DNA of 64,000 nucleotides from Pseudomonas sp. Seg1 (GCF_018326005.1 NZ_AP021903.1:2947501-3011500); one strand, 5' to 3'. Counted from the first letter of the stretch, positions 55,845-63,622 are shown. Translations and numbers: made by a program. The notes: generated from the sequence alone by a model not told the origin.

Positions 55845-58112
55845 ATGGACGCCAAGACCCTTGTTAAACCACGTATTCCCGGCATGACTCAGCCGGTCCT
55901 CGGGCCTGAGAATGCCGACGCCGGACTGCCGCTGGCACTGACTTATCTTTACCCGCAAGGGGTAAAGGTTTTCATCGAACCAGCGTCCACCGCCCAGGAC
56001 GGTGACGTCTACGTGGTTCGACTGAACGGTGAGCGGGTGACGTCGGCAATCATCGCCGCCGGCGAGGCGACGCTACGTGTGATCGTGTATGTGGCGCTGG
56101 GCAAGTGGAAGACCCCACTGAATGTCCTCGAATACGCGTTGGAGCGAGGGGGACTGGAGGTTGAGGCGTCAGCGCCATTGACCGTTATTTATCACGACAA
56201 GCGTCCGGGGAATGTTGATCGGTTTCCTGAGGAGGAGGGCCATTCGGAGCTGATGCTTGAAGTGCCGCCGGATGCACTGGATGAAGGTGTCGATCCCGAC
56301 CGGGCGCGTGCAGGTGTCAATGTCAGAGTCGCCTACCCGTTGATGAAAGCGTTCGACACCGTTGTGTTGTATTGCAATGGTAAAACCCTGAGCCATGCGG
56401 TCAGTGCGGATGAAGCGGATCGACAGCAGCCCATCCAGATGACCATTGATGAGGCGACATTTCGCGCTGGAGGGGACAACCCGCGCTTCGAGTTGCGTTA
56501 CACGGTGCTCGATCGTGTCGGGAACAGCCCGGATGTCAACAGCCCGAATTCGGCCAGCCAGTACCTGTACGTCAACCTCGATGGCACTTGGTACGACCCG
56601 CCGATCATCACTGAAGATCCCAATGATCCTGACGATGACGCCAGCATCATCGAGCTGGAAAAACTGGCCGGCAAACCGGCAACCGCACAAATCTATGTAT
56701 CGCGGAGCTGGCTCAGAGACGATGAGATCCGCTTGACGGGGCGTTTCTATGGTGAGGACGGAGCGTTGCTGGAGCACCTGACATTTAAGGAACTGGTGAA
56801 GAACGCGCCGTTCTCCTACTCGATTCCTTTGCCTTACGCAGCGTTTGCCGGTGCCGCGAAGGGGCACGCAGTGTTCAGCTATCAGCGCGTGAGCCAAGGG
56901 AGCGAGCTCGACCGGTCATACGTGCAAAAAGTCGACATTATCGGTGAACCCGCTGCGGACCTTCTGGCGCCTGTGCTTGTGGGCTCCGGTTACGTGATTG
57001 ATCCTCTGGCTGTGCCTGACGGCGTAACAGCGCGAGTGGAATACCTCGAAGACAAACCCGGGGACAAGGCACGGCTGGTGATCCAGGGTGCCGCCGGGCT
57101 GGGTTCGCCGGCATTTGCGGCGAGCGCTTTCAACAAGAATCACCGGGCCAACTTCCTGATTGCGTCTCCGGTGTTCGCGGCCAGTCATGGCAAGACAGTG
57201 CAACTTGCGTGGCAGTTGCTCCGTGGCGCGACCACTCAACCCTCCGCGCATCGTGACGTGACAATCAAGCGGATCGAGGATCGGGATCCACGGCTGCCGA
57301 TACCCACCATTCCTCAAGCCAGGAACGGCGTGCTCGATCTGGGTGATTTCCCCGCCGGTGCGCAAGCGCAATGTGCGGTCTGGCCGTCCATGGCGGTGGG
57401 GCAGTTACGCTGGTTTCGCTTGCACGGCACCGATCGCAACGGAAATGATTACCCGATTATCATTGCCCAGGCTGCTCAAGTGACAGAGCCTGAAATAGCC
57501 AGCGGGCTGGACAACGCGCTGCCCCGCAGCGAACTCGCGAAGCTTAAACCGGGATCAAGCTTGCGCATGGAGTTGAAAGTAGCCTTTGACGGGCTCAACG
57601 ACGAATCGGCTGCAGTGGCGTTCGAGTCGCCGGCTTTCACCGTGCTGAATTCGCCTGCGAGGTTACTGGAAGATTTCACCGGTGTACCCGACCAGACGGC
57701 AAGACGGGGCGAGATCATGGAAACGCCGACTATGCAGATCACCTTCAAATCCGGTGATGGCGAGTGCGCGATCATGCCTCGCTCCGAGATCGGCCAATCT
57801 TTCCCGGGCCAGATCGAGGGGCAGGTTCTGAGCATCGGCCGCGATGCGTTCGGCCAGGCTGCGCAAGTGGTGGAAATCAAATTGAAGAACGCCTGTTCGC
57901 GAATCAGTTTCTTCCATCTCAGCGTGAATTATGAGGACAGCACGGTGGCTTACTACGCCAGCAACGGGTCACTGCTGGGCCGTCAGGCGTTAGGCTCGTC
58001 GTTTGGAACACCGGTCAATGTTGCTTTTGATGCGCCGGGGATCTCACGACTTGAATTCCATAGCCCAACACCCGACTGGTTCACCCTCGACACCTTTAAA
58101 GTGGATGTCTGA
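55845..58112 (+). CDS. Large orphan protein of Ig-like repeats
   Basis: A 755-residue protein without signal peptide or membrane segment. It reads as five or six consecutive beta-sandwich units of 100-120 residues (boundaries about 125, 260, 370, 480 and 640), with proline-rich joins (PRIPGMTQP, DPNDPDDD). The last unit (about 640-755) looks lectin-like, with ISFFHLSVNYED and a closing LEFHSPTPDWFTLDTFKVD, wording common in surface beta-sandwich proteins. AAAGGATAA precedes the ATG at 55845. A lux-box-like palindrome lies upstream. Base composition is slightly lower in GC than its neighbours. I do not recognise a family; secretion by a non-Sec route is possible. Confidence 0.8.
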   Translation: MDAKTLVKPRIPGMTQPVLGPENADAGLPLALTYLYPQGVKVFIEPASTAQDGDVYVVRLNGERVTSAIIAAGEATLRVIVYVALGKWKTPLNVLEYALERGGLEVEASAPLTVIYHDKRPGNVDRFPEEEGHSELMLEVPPDALDEGVDPDRARAGVNVRVAYPLMKAFDTVVLYCNGKTLSHAVSADEADRQQPIQMTIDEATFRAGGDNPRFELRYTVLDRVGNSPDVNSPNSASQYLYVNLDGTWYDPPIITEDPNDPDDDASIIELEKLAGKPATAQIYVSRSWLRDDEIRLTGRFYGEDGALLEHLTFKELVKNAPFSYSIPLPYAAFAGAAKGHAVFSYQRVSQGSELDRSYVQKVDIIGEPAADLLAPVLVGSGYVIDPLAVPDGVTARVEYLEDKPGDKARLVIQGAAGLGSPAFAASAFNKNHRANFLIASPVFAASHGKTVQLAWQLLRGATTQPSAHRDVTIKRIEDRDPRLPIPTIPQARNGVLDLGDFPAGAQAQCAVWPSMAVGQLRWFRLHGTDRNGNDYPIIIAQAAQVTEPEIASGLDNALPRSELAKLKPGSSLRMELKVAFDGLNDESAAVAFESPAFTVLNSPARLLEDFTGVPDQTARRGEIMETPTMQITFKSGDGECAIMPRSEIGQSFPGQIEGQVLSIGRDAFGQAAQVVEIKLKNACSRISFFHLSVNYEDSTVAYYASNGSLLGRQALGSSFGTPVNVAFDAPGISRLEFHSPTPDWFTLDTFKVDV

Positions 58113-58157
58113 TCCCCTGAGGCGAGTTCCGTTGGCTGGAACTTGCCTGTCGAGGCA

Positions 58158-58916
58158 CTAGCCGATGGCGCGCGATTTCAACAGCGTTGCCATCTGCACC
58201 AGTGCCGCCGACGGGTGATGCCCGATCAGCATCCAGGCATGTTCACGCTCGGTCCAATACACCACGTTCATCTCATGCCGACGCTCGTGCGCCAAGGGCT
58301 GACTGCCGCTGTTCGAGCGTGTCACGCATAACGCCAATGGCCCGTGCCTGGCATCCAGATAGACGATCTGCGCGATCGGCACGCCGTCGTACTCGAGCAC
58401 TTGTGCACGTTTGAATTCGGCGCCTGGCAGTTTCAATCCGTCCGCTGAAAGATTCAGGCCAAGGCGTGCATCGACAGCACGCAACTGCGAACGCAGTGTT
58501 GCCTCATCCGTTGGCAGATGGTCGAGGGTCTGCGGCACGTACAACGCCATATAGTCGCCGACCAAACCGCGCCAGTTATGCGCTTGTTGCGCCTGCCAAC
58601 CCAACACCAAGCGGTCAGCCAGCACACCCGCGGCGACCAATGTTGCCGCCGCCGCACCGATAAACCAGCGCCGGCTCAATCCCGGCGTTTCAGGTGAGGG
58701 GATTGCATCGAGCCGAGCTTGCAGGCGATCCAGCGGCGCTTGCTGCGCCAGCTCGTCGTAAGCATTTTTGTACGGCAGGCTGCTGCGGCTCAGCCACTGC
58801 ACGCGCAAGTTGAGCAGCGGATCCTCGGCGATGGCGGCGTCGAGCCGATGGCGATAGTCCGGGTCGAGTTCGTCATCCAGATACGCCACCAATTGCTCAT
58901 CCGAAGGTGGGTTCAT
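58158..58916 (-). CDS. Anti-sigma factor (membrane, RskA/FecR-like N-terminus)
   Basis: A 252-residue protein. The cytoplasmic N-terminus (DEQLVAYLDDELDPDYRHRLDAAI) has the anti-sigma fold without a zinc HxxxCxxC motif. A single transmembrane helix at about 85-103 follows twin arginines (SRRWFIGAAAATLVAAGVLA). The periplasmic part (110-252) probably senses the signal. Its ATG shares one base with the sigma factor stop (TGATG), as expected for coupled production of the pair. Confidence 0.88.
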   Translation of the reverse strand: MNPPSDEQLVAYLDDELDPDYRHRLDAAIAEDPLLNLRVQWLSRSSLPYKNAYDELAQQAPLDRLQARLDAIPSPETPGLSRRWFIGAAAATLVAAGVLADRLVLGWQAQQAHNWRGLVGDYMALYVPQTLDHLPTDEATLRSQLRAVDARLGLNLSADGLKLPGAEFKRAQVLEYDGVPIAQIVYLDARHGPLALCVTRSNSGSQPLAHERRHEMNVVYWTEREHAWMLIGHHPSAALVQMATLLKSRAIG

Positions 58917-59443
58917 CAGTGGTCTCCTCCGGTGGTCTTCGGCACCGCTTGCAACGGCGGGTATTCGGCGAGTTTCAGCCGAGCGGTGGCCAGACGACTC
59001 ATTACCGTGCCGATCGGCACCTGCAGAATCTCCGCGACTTCGCGATACGACAGGCCCTCGACGTAGGCCAGATACACCGTTTCGCGTTGGGTTTCCGGCA
59101 ATGCATCGACCCGGCGAATCACTTGCGCCGCCATGACGTGGGTCTGCGCCGCGTATTCACCGTCGAACGCCAGTTGCCCGTCGGCATCGACCTGTCCGGC
59201 ACCTTGGCGCACGCGGCGGGCGCGCACTTCGTTGAGCCAGATCGAATGCAGAATGCTCAGCAGCCAGCGATCCATGCGCGTGCCGGCGACGTATTGCGCC
59301 GAACGCTCCAGCGCCCGCACGCATGTCGCCTGCACCAGATCCTCGGCCACATGCCGATTGCGCGACAGCAACAAACCGTAGCGCCACAGTCGCGCCAGGT
59401 GCTGTCCGAGTTCTGCTCTGAATGCCTGATCGCTGACGATGAT
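58916..59443 (-). CDS. ECF sigma factor, apparent ATC start
   Basis: A 175-residue extracytoplasmic-function sigma factor. Region 2: FRAELGQHLARLWRYGLLLS, HVAEDLVQATCVRALE; region 4: ALPETQRETVYLAYVEGLSYREVAEIL with GTVMSRLATARLKL. The frame opens after a TAA at 59455-59453, and region 2 is complete only if translation starts near 59443, where the codon is ATC, placed 5 bases after AGGA. The first usual start in frame is a TTG at 59374 that would cut region 2.1. Co-transcribed with the anti-sigma gene downstream and the TPR gene 19 bases upstream. Confidence 0.85.
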   Translation of the reverse strand: MIVSDQAFRAELGQHLARLWRYGLLLSRNRHVAEDLVQATCVRALERSAQYVAGTRMDRWLLSILHSIWLNEVRARRVRQGAGQVDADGQLAFDGEYAAQTHVMAAQVIRRVDALPETQRETVYLAYVEGLSYREVAEILQVPIGTVMSRLATARLKLAEYPPLQAVPKTTGGDH

Positions 59444-59462
59444 GGCTGTCCTTTATAAATGC

Positions 59463-59996
59463 TCAGGTTTTCGATGAATCGTTGATGGCTTCCGCCAAAT
59501 CCTGGTACTCCTCGCAAGATGTGCCGCAAATCGATTTGATCTGTTGCAACTGCTCCTGCGCGAGGTCGACGCGACCCTTGATTACATAAGCCTCGCCCAG
59601 GTATTCACGGACTTGCGCGTACTGCGGATCAAGTTTTACCGATTGCAGGTAATAGCCGATGCCTTCGTCGGTGCGCCCCAGTTTGCGCGTGGCGTAGCCG
59701 CGATAGTTGAGAGCCTTGGCGGTGTTCGGTTGTTGCAGGGTGTCGAGCAGCGCCAGTGCCTCCTCGTAGCGACCGTCCTTGGCGAGGCGGTAGGCATAAT
59801 CGGTGCGGTCGGCGTCGGGCAGCAGGCGGCTGGTTTGCAACACGCATTTCTGGGTTTTGCTGTCCCAGACCTGACCTTTGGGGCATTCGGGCTTCTTGAC
59901 CGGCTCGTCCTCATCGCCATTGGCAAACGCCAAATGGCTGGACAGGGCAGCGACCAGCAGCAACGGGGCGGCGAACATAACGGAACGGATAGTCAT
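59463..59996 (-). CDS. Periplasmic tetratricopeptide-repeat protein
   Basis: A 177-residue protein with a signal peptide (about 1-26, cleavage after AFA). The mature part has KKPECPKGQVWDSKTQKC, a short Cys-pair motif often seen in periplasmic proteins, then two or three TPR units (KALNYRGYATRKLGRTDEG, AQVREYLGEAYVIKGRVD) and a closing CGTSCEEYQDLAEAI. TGGAG precedes the ATG at 59996. First gene of an operon with the ECF sigma and anti-sigma genes, so it may take part in sensing or be a regulon member. Confidence 0.82.
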   Translation of the reverse strand: MTIRSVMFAAPLLLVAALSSHLAFANGDEDEPVKKPECPKGQVWDSKTQKCVLQTSRLLPDADRTDYAYRLAKDGRYEEALALLDTLQQPNTAKALNYRGYATRKLGRTDEGIGYYLQSVKLDPQYAQVREYLGEAYVIKGRVDLAQEQLQQIKSICGTSCEEYQDLAEAINDSSKT

Positions 59997-60155
59997 GGGC
60001 AAGGCTCCACAGAGGGTTATGTCTGACTTTGAACACCACAGGGTGAAATTTTATTCATTGCATTGTCAGTGACTGTTCAGGGCAGGCGTAAATTCAAACG
60101 CTATGCTCGTCAGCGTCCGCCGTTGATCCGAAGCTTTGCCGCAAGGGGAATTGCC

Positions 60156-60926
60156 ATGAAAGATCAGCTCCATCACTCCGCCGCCGGCTACAAAACCGCT
60201 GCCGACACCTACGTCAAAGGGCGGCCGGATTATCCGCCGCAGGTCAGCGATTGGTTGGCAACCACGCTGAACCTTGATGGACATAAAACAGTGATAGATC
60301 TGGGCGCCGGCACCGGCAAGTTCACCGGACGTCTAGCGGCGACCGGGGCGCAAGTGATCGCCGTGGAACCGGTGGCGCAGATGCTGGAAAAACTCTCTGA
60401 AGCCTGGCCTCAGGTATTGGCGGTCAGTGGCACGGCGACGGACTTGCCACTGCCGGACGCCTCGGTTGACGCGGTGGTTTGCGCTCAGGCGTTTCACTGG
60501 TTTGCCAGTGCCGAGGCGCTGGCGGAAATCGCCCGCGTGCTCAAGCCCGGCGGCAAGTTGGGACTGATCTGGAACTTGCGCGACCCACAAGCCAGTTGGG
60601 TGCCGAAACTCGACGCCATCGTCAATGCCCTGGAAGGCGATACGCCGCGCTATTACACCGGTGCCTGGCGTACGGCGTTTCCGCATCCAGCGTTCGGACC
60701 ACTGCAATTGCAGCAGTTTCACCACGGGCACACCGGCTCGCCGGAAGACGTGATTTTCAATCGTGTGCGCTCTACCAGTTTCATTGCCGCGCTGCCGGAG
60801 GCACAGCGGGCGAAGGTCGACGAACAGATTCGCGCCCTGATCACCTCGGAACCGGCACTCCGCGGTAGAGACGTGGTAACGGTCCCGTACGAAACCGCCG
60901 CATTTGTTGCGGTGAAACATGGCTGA
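60156..60926 (+). CDS. Class I SAM-dependent methyltransferase
   Basis: A 256-residue methyltransferase. SAM-binding motif I VIDLGAGTGKFTGRL, motif II in VIAVEPVAQMLEKL, then DAVVCAQAFHWF and ARVLKPGGKLGLIWNLRD. The FHW motif and the length place it near the trans-aconitate/UbiE-like small-molecule methyltransferases. AAGGGGAATT precedes the ATG at 60156. Substrate unknown; it stands alone, divergent from the TPR-sigma operon. Confidence 0.88.
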   Translation: MKDQLHHSAAGYKTAADTYVKGRPDYPPQVSDWLATTLNLDGHKTVIDLGAGTGKFTGRLAATGAQVIAVEPVAQMLEKLSEAWPQVLAVSGTATDLPLPDASVDAVVCAQAFHWFASAEALAEIARVLKPGGKLGLIWNLRDPQASWVPKLDAIVNALEGDTPRYYTGAWRTAFPHPAFGPLQLQQFHHGHTGSPEDVIFNRVRSTSFIAALPEAQRAKVDEQIRALITSEPALRGRDVVTVPYETAAFVAVKHG

Positions 60927-60970
60927 GGCAAACGGGCCGCGATGGGCACACGGTTGCCTCAATGACGGTG

Positions 60971-61450
60971 TTACTCAGATTTTGAGGTTGAAGGTGTGGA
61001 AGCGGTCTGAGCAGTCAATTTGAACTCGCCACTCGTGACATCGACTTTCTGCCGTCCATCTTCATGAACGCCCTTGAACCAGAAAGTACCCTCTAGCCGA
61101 TCATCGCCAGCAGTCGGCACAACGCTCAGGATCAGTTCACCTGATACTGCTGGGTACTCGTCAATATCACCCGGGTTGCCGAGGGCATAGCTTGCTCGAT
61201 AATCCTTGCCATCCTTGGTTATCTCGTGGGTGCCAATCGTGACATCCTCTGGGACGTACACATTCAGGTATGCATTTTGATTATCAATTGGCTGCGAGAT
61301 GAGCTGTCCGCCGTGGCCGTGCCAATAGGAACCCAGATCTGGTCGCCACTTGAGGGACAGTTCCGTCTTGTCCGCACTGAACAGCGGGCGTCCACCCCCA
61401 TTCACCTCAGCAGTAAACCTATTGTCAGTTTTTGAGTTTGATCCGGTCAT
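60971..61450 (-). CDS. Orphan protein with lux-box-like promoter element
   Basis: A 159-residue soluble protein without signal peptide. It looks like one beta-sandwich domain: FTAEVNGGGRPLFSADKTELSLKW, then a GSYWHGHGGQLISQP stretch rich in His/Gly, YLNVYVPEDVTIGTHEITKDG and LEGTFWFKGVHEDG. AGGAG lies upstream of the ATG at 61450. The 5' leader carries a strong hairpin (CGGGAG-TGAA-CTCCCG at 61479-61494) and, 83 bases upstream, a palindrome like the one before the 755-residue gene. Family not recognised. Confidence 0.72.
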   Translation of the reverse strand: MTGSNSKTDNRFTAEVNGGGRPLFSADKTELSLKWRPDLGSYWHGHGGQLISQPIDNQNAYLNVYVPEDVTIGTHEITKDGKDYRASYALGNPGDIDEYPAVSGELILSVVPTAGDDRLEGTFWFKGVHEDGRQKVDVTSGEFKLTAQTASTPSTSKSE

Positions 61451-61532
61451 CGTCAACGCTCCTGATGCATGAACAAGCGGGAGTGAACTCCCGGTGAATG
61501 TTCAAACTACTGCATCAGGACTGGCGGCATAA

Positions 61533-61548
61533 CTGTCAGAGTTGACAG
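61533..61548. promoter_or_regulatory. Lux-box-like palindrome upstream of the 159-residue protein gene
   Basis: CTGTCAGAGTTGACAG on the plus strand (minus strand ACCTGTCAACTCTGACAGT), differing at only two central bases from the palindrome at 55738. It is 82 bases from the start codon against 91 for the other gene. Confidence 0.58.
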
Positions 61549-61660
61549 GTACTCACAGCTTGACAGCTTCATTAACCCAACGACTTACCGGCGCAACTCT
61601 ATTCCCTGTGGGAGGGGGCTTGCTCCCGAAGACTGATTCAGCTTCAACCCACAATCCGGA

Positions 61661-61996
61661 TCAGCTCAACTGAGGTGTATCAACAACTTTCCTGCGCTCC
61701 CGAACCCCACGCACCACCAGATACAACAACGGCCCGATCGACACAAAAACCGCTGTCAGTAACAGATAAGGCACCACCGACCAAACCGACCGGCCAAGCG
61801 ACCGGGCGTCTTTGACCATCCACACCCCGGCCAGCGTCGCCAGCAGGTACAGATCGATCACCACCTGCGCGGTATCCGGTCGCGACATCAGGCTGATGCC
61901 GAAGTCGATCAGCGACTGCTCAGCCTGGAGCATCACCGAAATGGTGTAACCGGTAAAAGCGAGCAGCGCCGTGAGGGGTAGGGCGATCGACATCAT
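61661..61996 (-). CDS. DUF2834-like small membrane protein
   Basis: A 111-residue inner-membrane protein with three transmembrane helices (about 4-22, 48-64, 73-97) and a basic cytoplasmic tail (RGVRERRKV). [23 protein letters not shown] and [15 protein letters not shown] agree with the DUF2834 group from memory. AAGGAATG precedes the double ATG at 61996. Function unknown. Divergent from the ilvA-like gene. Confidence 0.75.
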   Translation of the reverse strand: MMSIALPLTALLAFTGYTISVMLQAEQSLIDFGISLMSRPDTAQVVIDLYLLATLAGVWMVKDARSLGRSVWSVVPYLLLTAVFVSIGPLLYLVVRGVRERRKVVDTPQLS

Positions 61997-62059
61997 GCGT
62001 TCATTCCTTGAAGTGATGAGTAGAACCGCCAGCCTACAGTCGCCACGCACAATTGACCA

Positions 62060-62089
62060 TTGACTTGCCGGCTGGGCTCGGGCTAATTT
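62060..62089 (+). promoter_or_regulatory. Candidate promoter of the ilvA leader transcript
   Basis: TTGACT (62060-62065), 17-18 base spacer, CTAATTT (62083-62089). Transcription would begin around 62095-62097, at or just before the leader-peptide ATG, which would make that peptide nearly leaderless and explain why it has no ribosome site. Confidence 0.45.
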
Positions 62090-62096
62090 CCAGTCC

Positions 62097-62162
62097 ATGA
62101 CTTCCACCGTATTGCGCTGCCAGCCAAGCATTATTACCGCCATTCCTCATTTGGCGGGCTAG
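62097..62162 (+). CDS. Isoleucine-rich leader peptide of the ilvA-like gene
   Basis: A 21-residue peptide, MTSTVLRC then [13 protein letters not shown]. Codons 12, 13 and 16 are ATT (Ile), with Thr at 14 and Leu at 19. Its last codons (TTG GCG GGC) contain the GGCGGG that can pair with CCCGCC of the terminator downstream. Length, codon cluster and position are those of attenuation leader peptides such as the ilv leaders. No Shine-Dalgarno sequence is visible. Expression is inferred. Confidence 0.68.
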   Translation: MTSTVLRCQPSIITAIPHLAG

Positions 62163-62180
62163 CTCACGACTGCAGCACCC

Positions 62181-62205
62181 AACCCGCCCTAGAGGCGGGT
62201 TTTTA
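62181..62205 (+). terminator. Attenuator terminator upstream of the ilvA-like gene
   Basis: AACCCGCC-CTAGA-GGCGGGTT followed by TTTT, 80 bases before the gene and 19 after the leader-peptide stop. The left arm could pair instead with GGCGGG at 62153-62158. No other plus-strand gene lies upstream for it to terminate. Confidence 0.8.
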
Positions 62206-62284
62206 CTTTCTGTCTCCCGGGTTTTAACGAAAAACACCTTCCCCTGTCGGAGTCGCGGCAGTGGAGGTGAGTCAGGAGACGATG

Positions 62285-63289
62285 ATGAACGACCCGCAAA
62301 CCCTGCTTGAGCACTACGTGAAGAAGATCCTCGCCGCGCCGGTTTACGACATCGCGGTGCGTACGCCGCTGCAGGCTGCGCCAGCCTTGTCCGAAGCATT
62401 GGGCAATCGCATCCTGCTCAAACGCGAAGACCTGCAACCGACGTTCTCCTTCAAGATCCGTGGCGCCTACAACAAACTGGTGCAGTTGAGTGTTGAACAG
62501 AAAGCACGCGGGGTGATCACCGCATCCGCCGGCAATCATGCTCAAGGTGTGGCGCTGGCGGCACGTGAACTGGGCATCTCGGCAACCATCGTCATGCCCT
62601 CGACAACGCCTGAACTCAAAGTCCTCGGTGTGCGCAGTCGCGGCGCCGAAGCGCTGCTGCACGGCGAGAGCTTTCCATTCGCACTCGCCCATGCGCTGCA
62701 ACTGGCCGAAGAGACCGGCCGCACCTTCGTTTCCCCCTTCGATGACCTTGACGTGATCGCCGGCCAAGGCACCGTCGCGATGGAGATCCTGCGCCAGCAT
62801 CAAGGCGCGCTGGACGCGATCTTCGTCCCGGTGGGTGGTGGCGGTTTGATCGCCGGGATCGCGGCGTACGTCAAATATCTGCGCCCGGAGGTGCGCATCA
62901 TCGGCGTCGAATCCGAGCACTCAGCTTGCCTGAAAGCGGCCCTGCAAGCGGGCGAACGGGTGGTGCTGCCCACGGTTGGCACATTCGCTGACGGCGTGGC
63001 CGTGGCGCAGATCGGCGAGTACGGATTTGAAGTGTGTCGCTTTTGCGTGGATGAGGTGATCACCGTCAGCAACGACGACCTCTGCGCCGCGATCAAGAAC
63101 ATCTACGACGATACCCGCTCGATCACCGAACCTTCCGGCGCCCTGGCCGTGGCCGGTATCAAGCAATACGTGGCGCGAACCGCTGTGCGCGGTCAGACCT
63201 TCGTGGCAATCGACTCCGGTGCCAACATCAACTTCGACAGTTTGCGACACGTTGCCGAGCGCGCCGCTGTGTGCGGCGCCCCCGCGTGA
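62285..63289 (+). CDS. ilvA: Threonine ammonia-lyase, catalytic-domain-only form
   Basis: A 334-residue PLP enzyme deaminating threonine to 2-oxobutyrate, the first step to isoleucine. PLP Lys57 is in FSFKIRGAYNK; ITASAGNHAQGVALAA, the phosphate-binding VPVGGGGLIAG and TRSITEPSGALAVAG follow biosynthetic IlvA closely. The chain ends just after SLRHVAER, where the regulatory domain of full-length IlvA (about 510 residues) would begin, so isoleucine feedback is likely absent. ATG at 62285 preferred over 62282 by spacing from AGGAG. A leader-peptide attenuator precedes it. A catabolic role is the alternative. Confidence 0.92.
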   Translation: MNDPQTLLEHYVKKILAAPVYDIAVRTPLQAAPALSEALGNRILLKREDLQPTFSFKIRGAYNKLVQLSVEQKARGVITASAGNHAQGVALAARELGISATIVMPSTTPELKVLGVRSRGAEALLHGESFPFALAHALQLAEETGRTFVSPFDDLDVIAGQGTVAMEILRQHQGALDAIFVPVGGGGLIAGIAAYVKYLRPEVRIIGVESEHSACLKAALQAGERVVLPTVGTFADGVAVAQIGEYGFEVCRFCVDEVITVSNDDLCAAIKNIYDDTRSITEPSGALAVAGIKQYVARTAVRGQTFVAIDSGANINFDSLRHVAERAAVCGAPA

Positions 63290-63295
63290 TGGCGA

Positions 63296-63601
63296 TCAGG
63301 GCAGCATCGGGCGCAGGAAGCTGCGCTCGTAGCTGACGATGAACTTCTTCTCGACCAGTGATTGCACCAGCGCAGTACTTTCCGGATCGGTCAGTGCGAT
63401 GTGCCGGTAGCTTTCGTAATCCGCCAGCGACGGAAAACTGAACAGGCAATAGGCGATGTTGCTCGCACCCTCGGACGGCAGAAAGTAGCCGTGATGAGTG
63501 CCGCCCAAGCGTTCGACAATGCCGAGCCAGGCCTTGGCGTAGGCCTCGAATTCGGCCAGTTGATAAGGGTCGATCACGTATCTGACGTGGCAGGTAATCA
63601 C
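63296..63601 (-). CDS. NIPSNAP family protein
   Basis: A 101-residue protein with a dimeric ferredoxin-like fold: CHVRYVIDPYQLAEFEAYAKAWLGIVERLGG, then SIAYCLFSFPSLADYESYR-type sequence (NIAYCLFSFPSLADYESYRHIAL) split over strand and helix. These match NIPSNAP proteins of uncertain function. The start codon is GTG at 63601 with AAGGAG upstream at good spacing. Its stop lies 6 bases from the convergent ilvA-like stop. No partner gene is obvious. Confidence 0.82.
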   Translation of the reverse strand: MITCHVRYVIDPYQLAEFEAYAKAWLGIVERLGGTHHGYFLPSEGASNIAYCLFSFPSLADYESYRHIALTDPESTALVQSLVEKKFIVSYERSFLRPMLP

Positions 63602-63622
63602 CGATGACGCTCCTTGCTCAGA

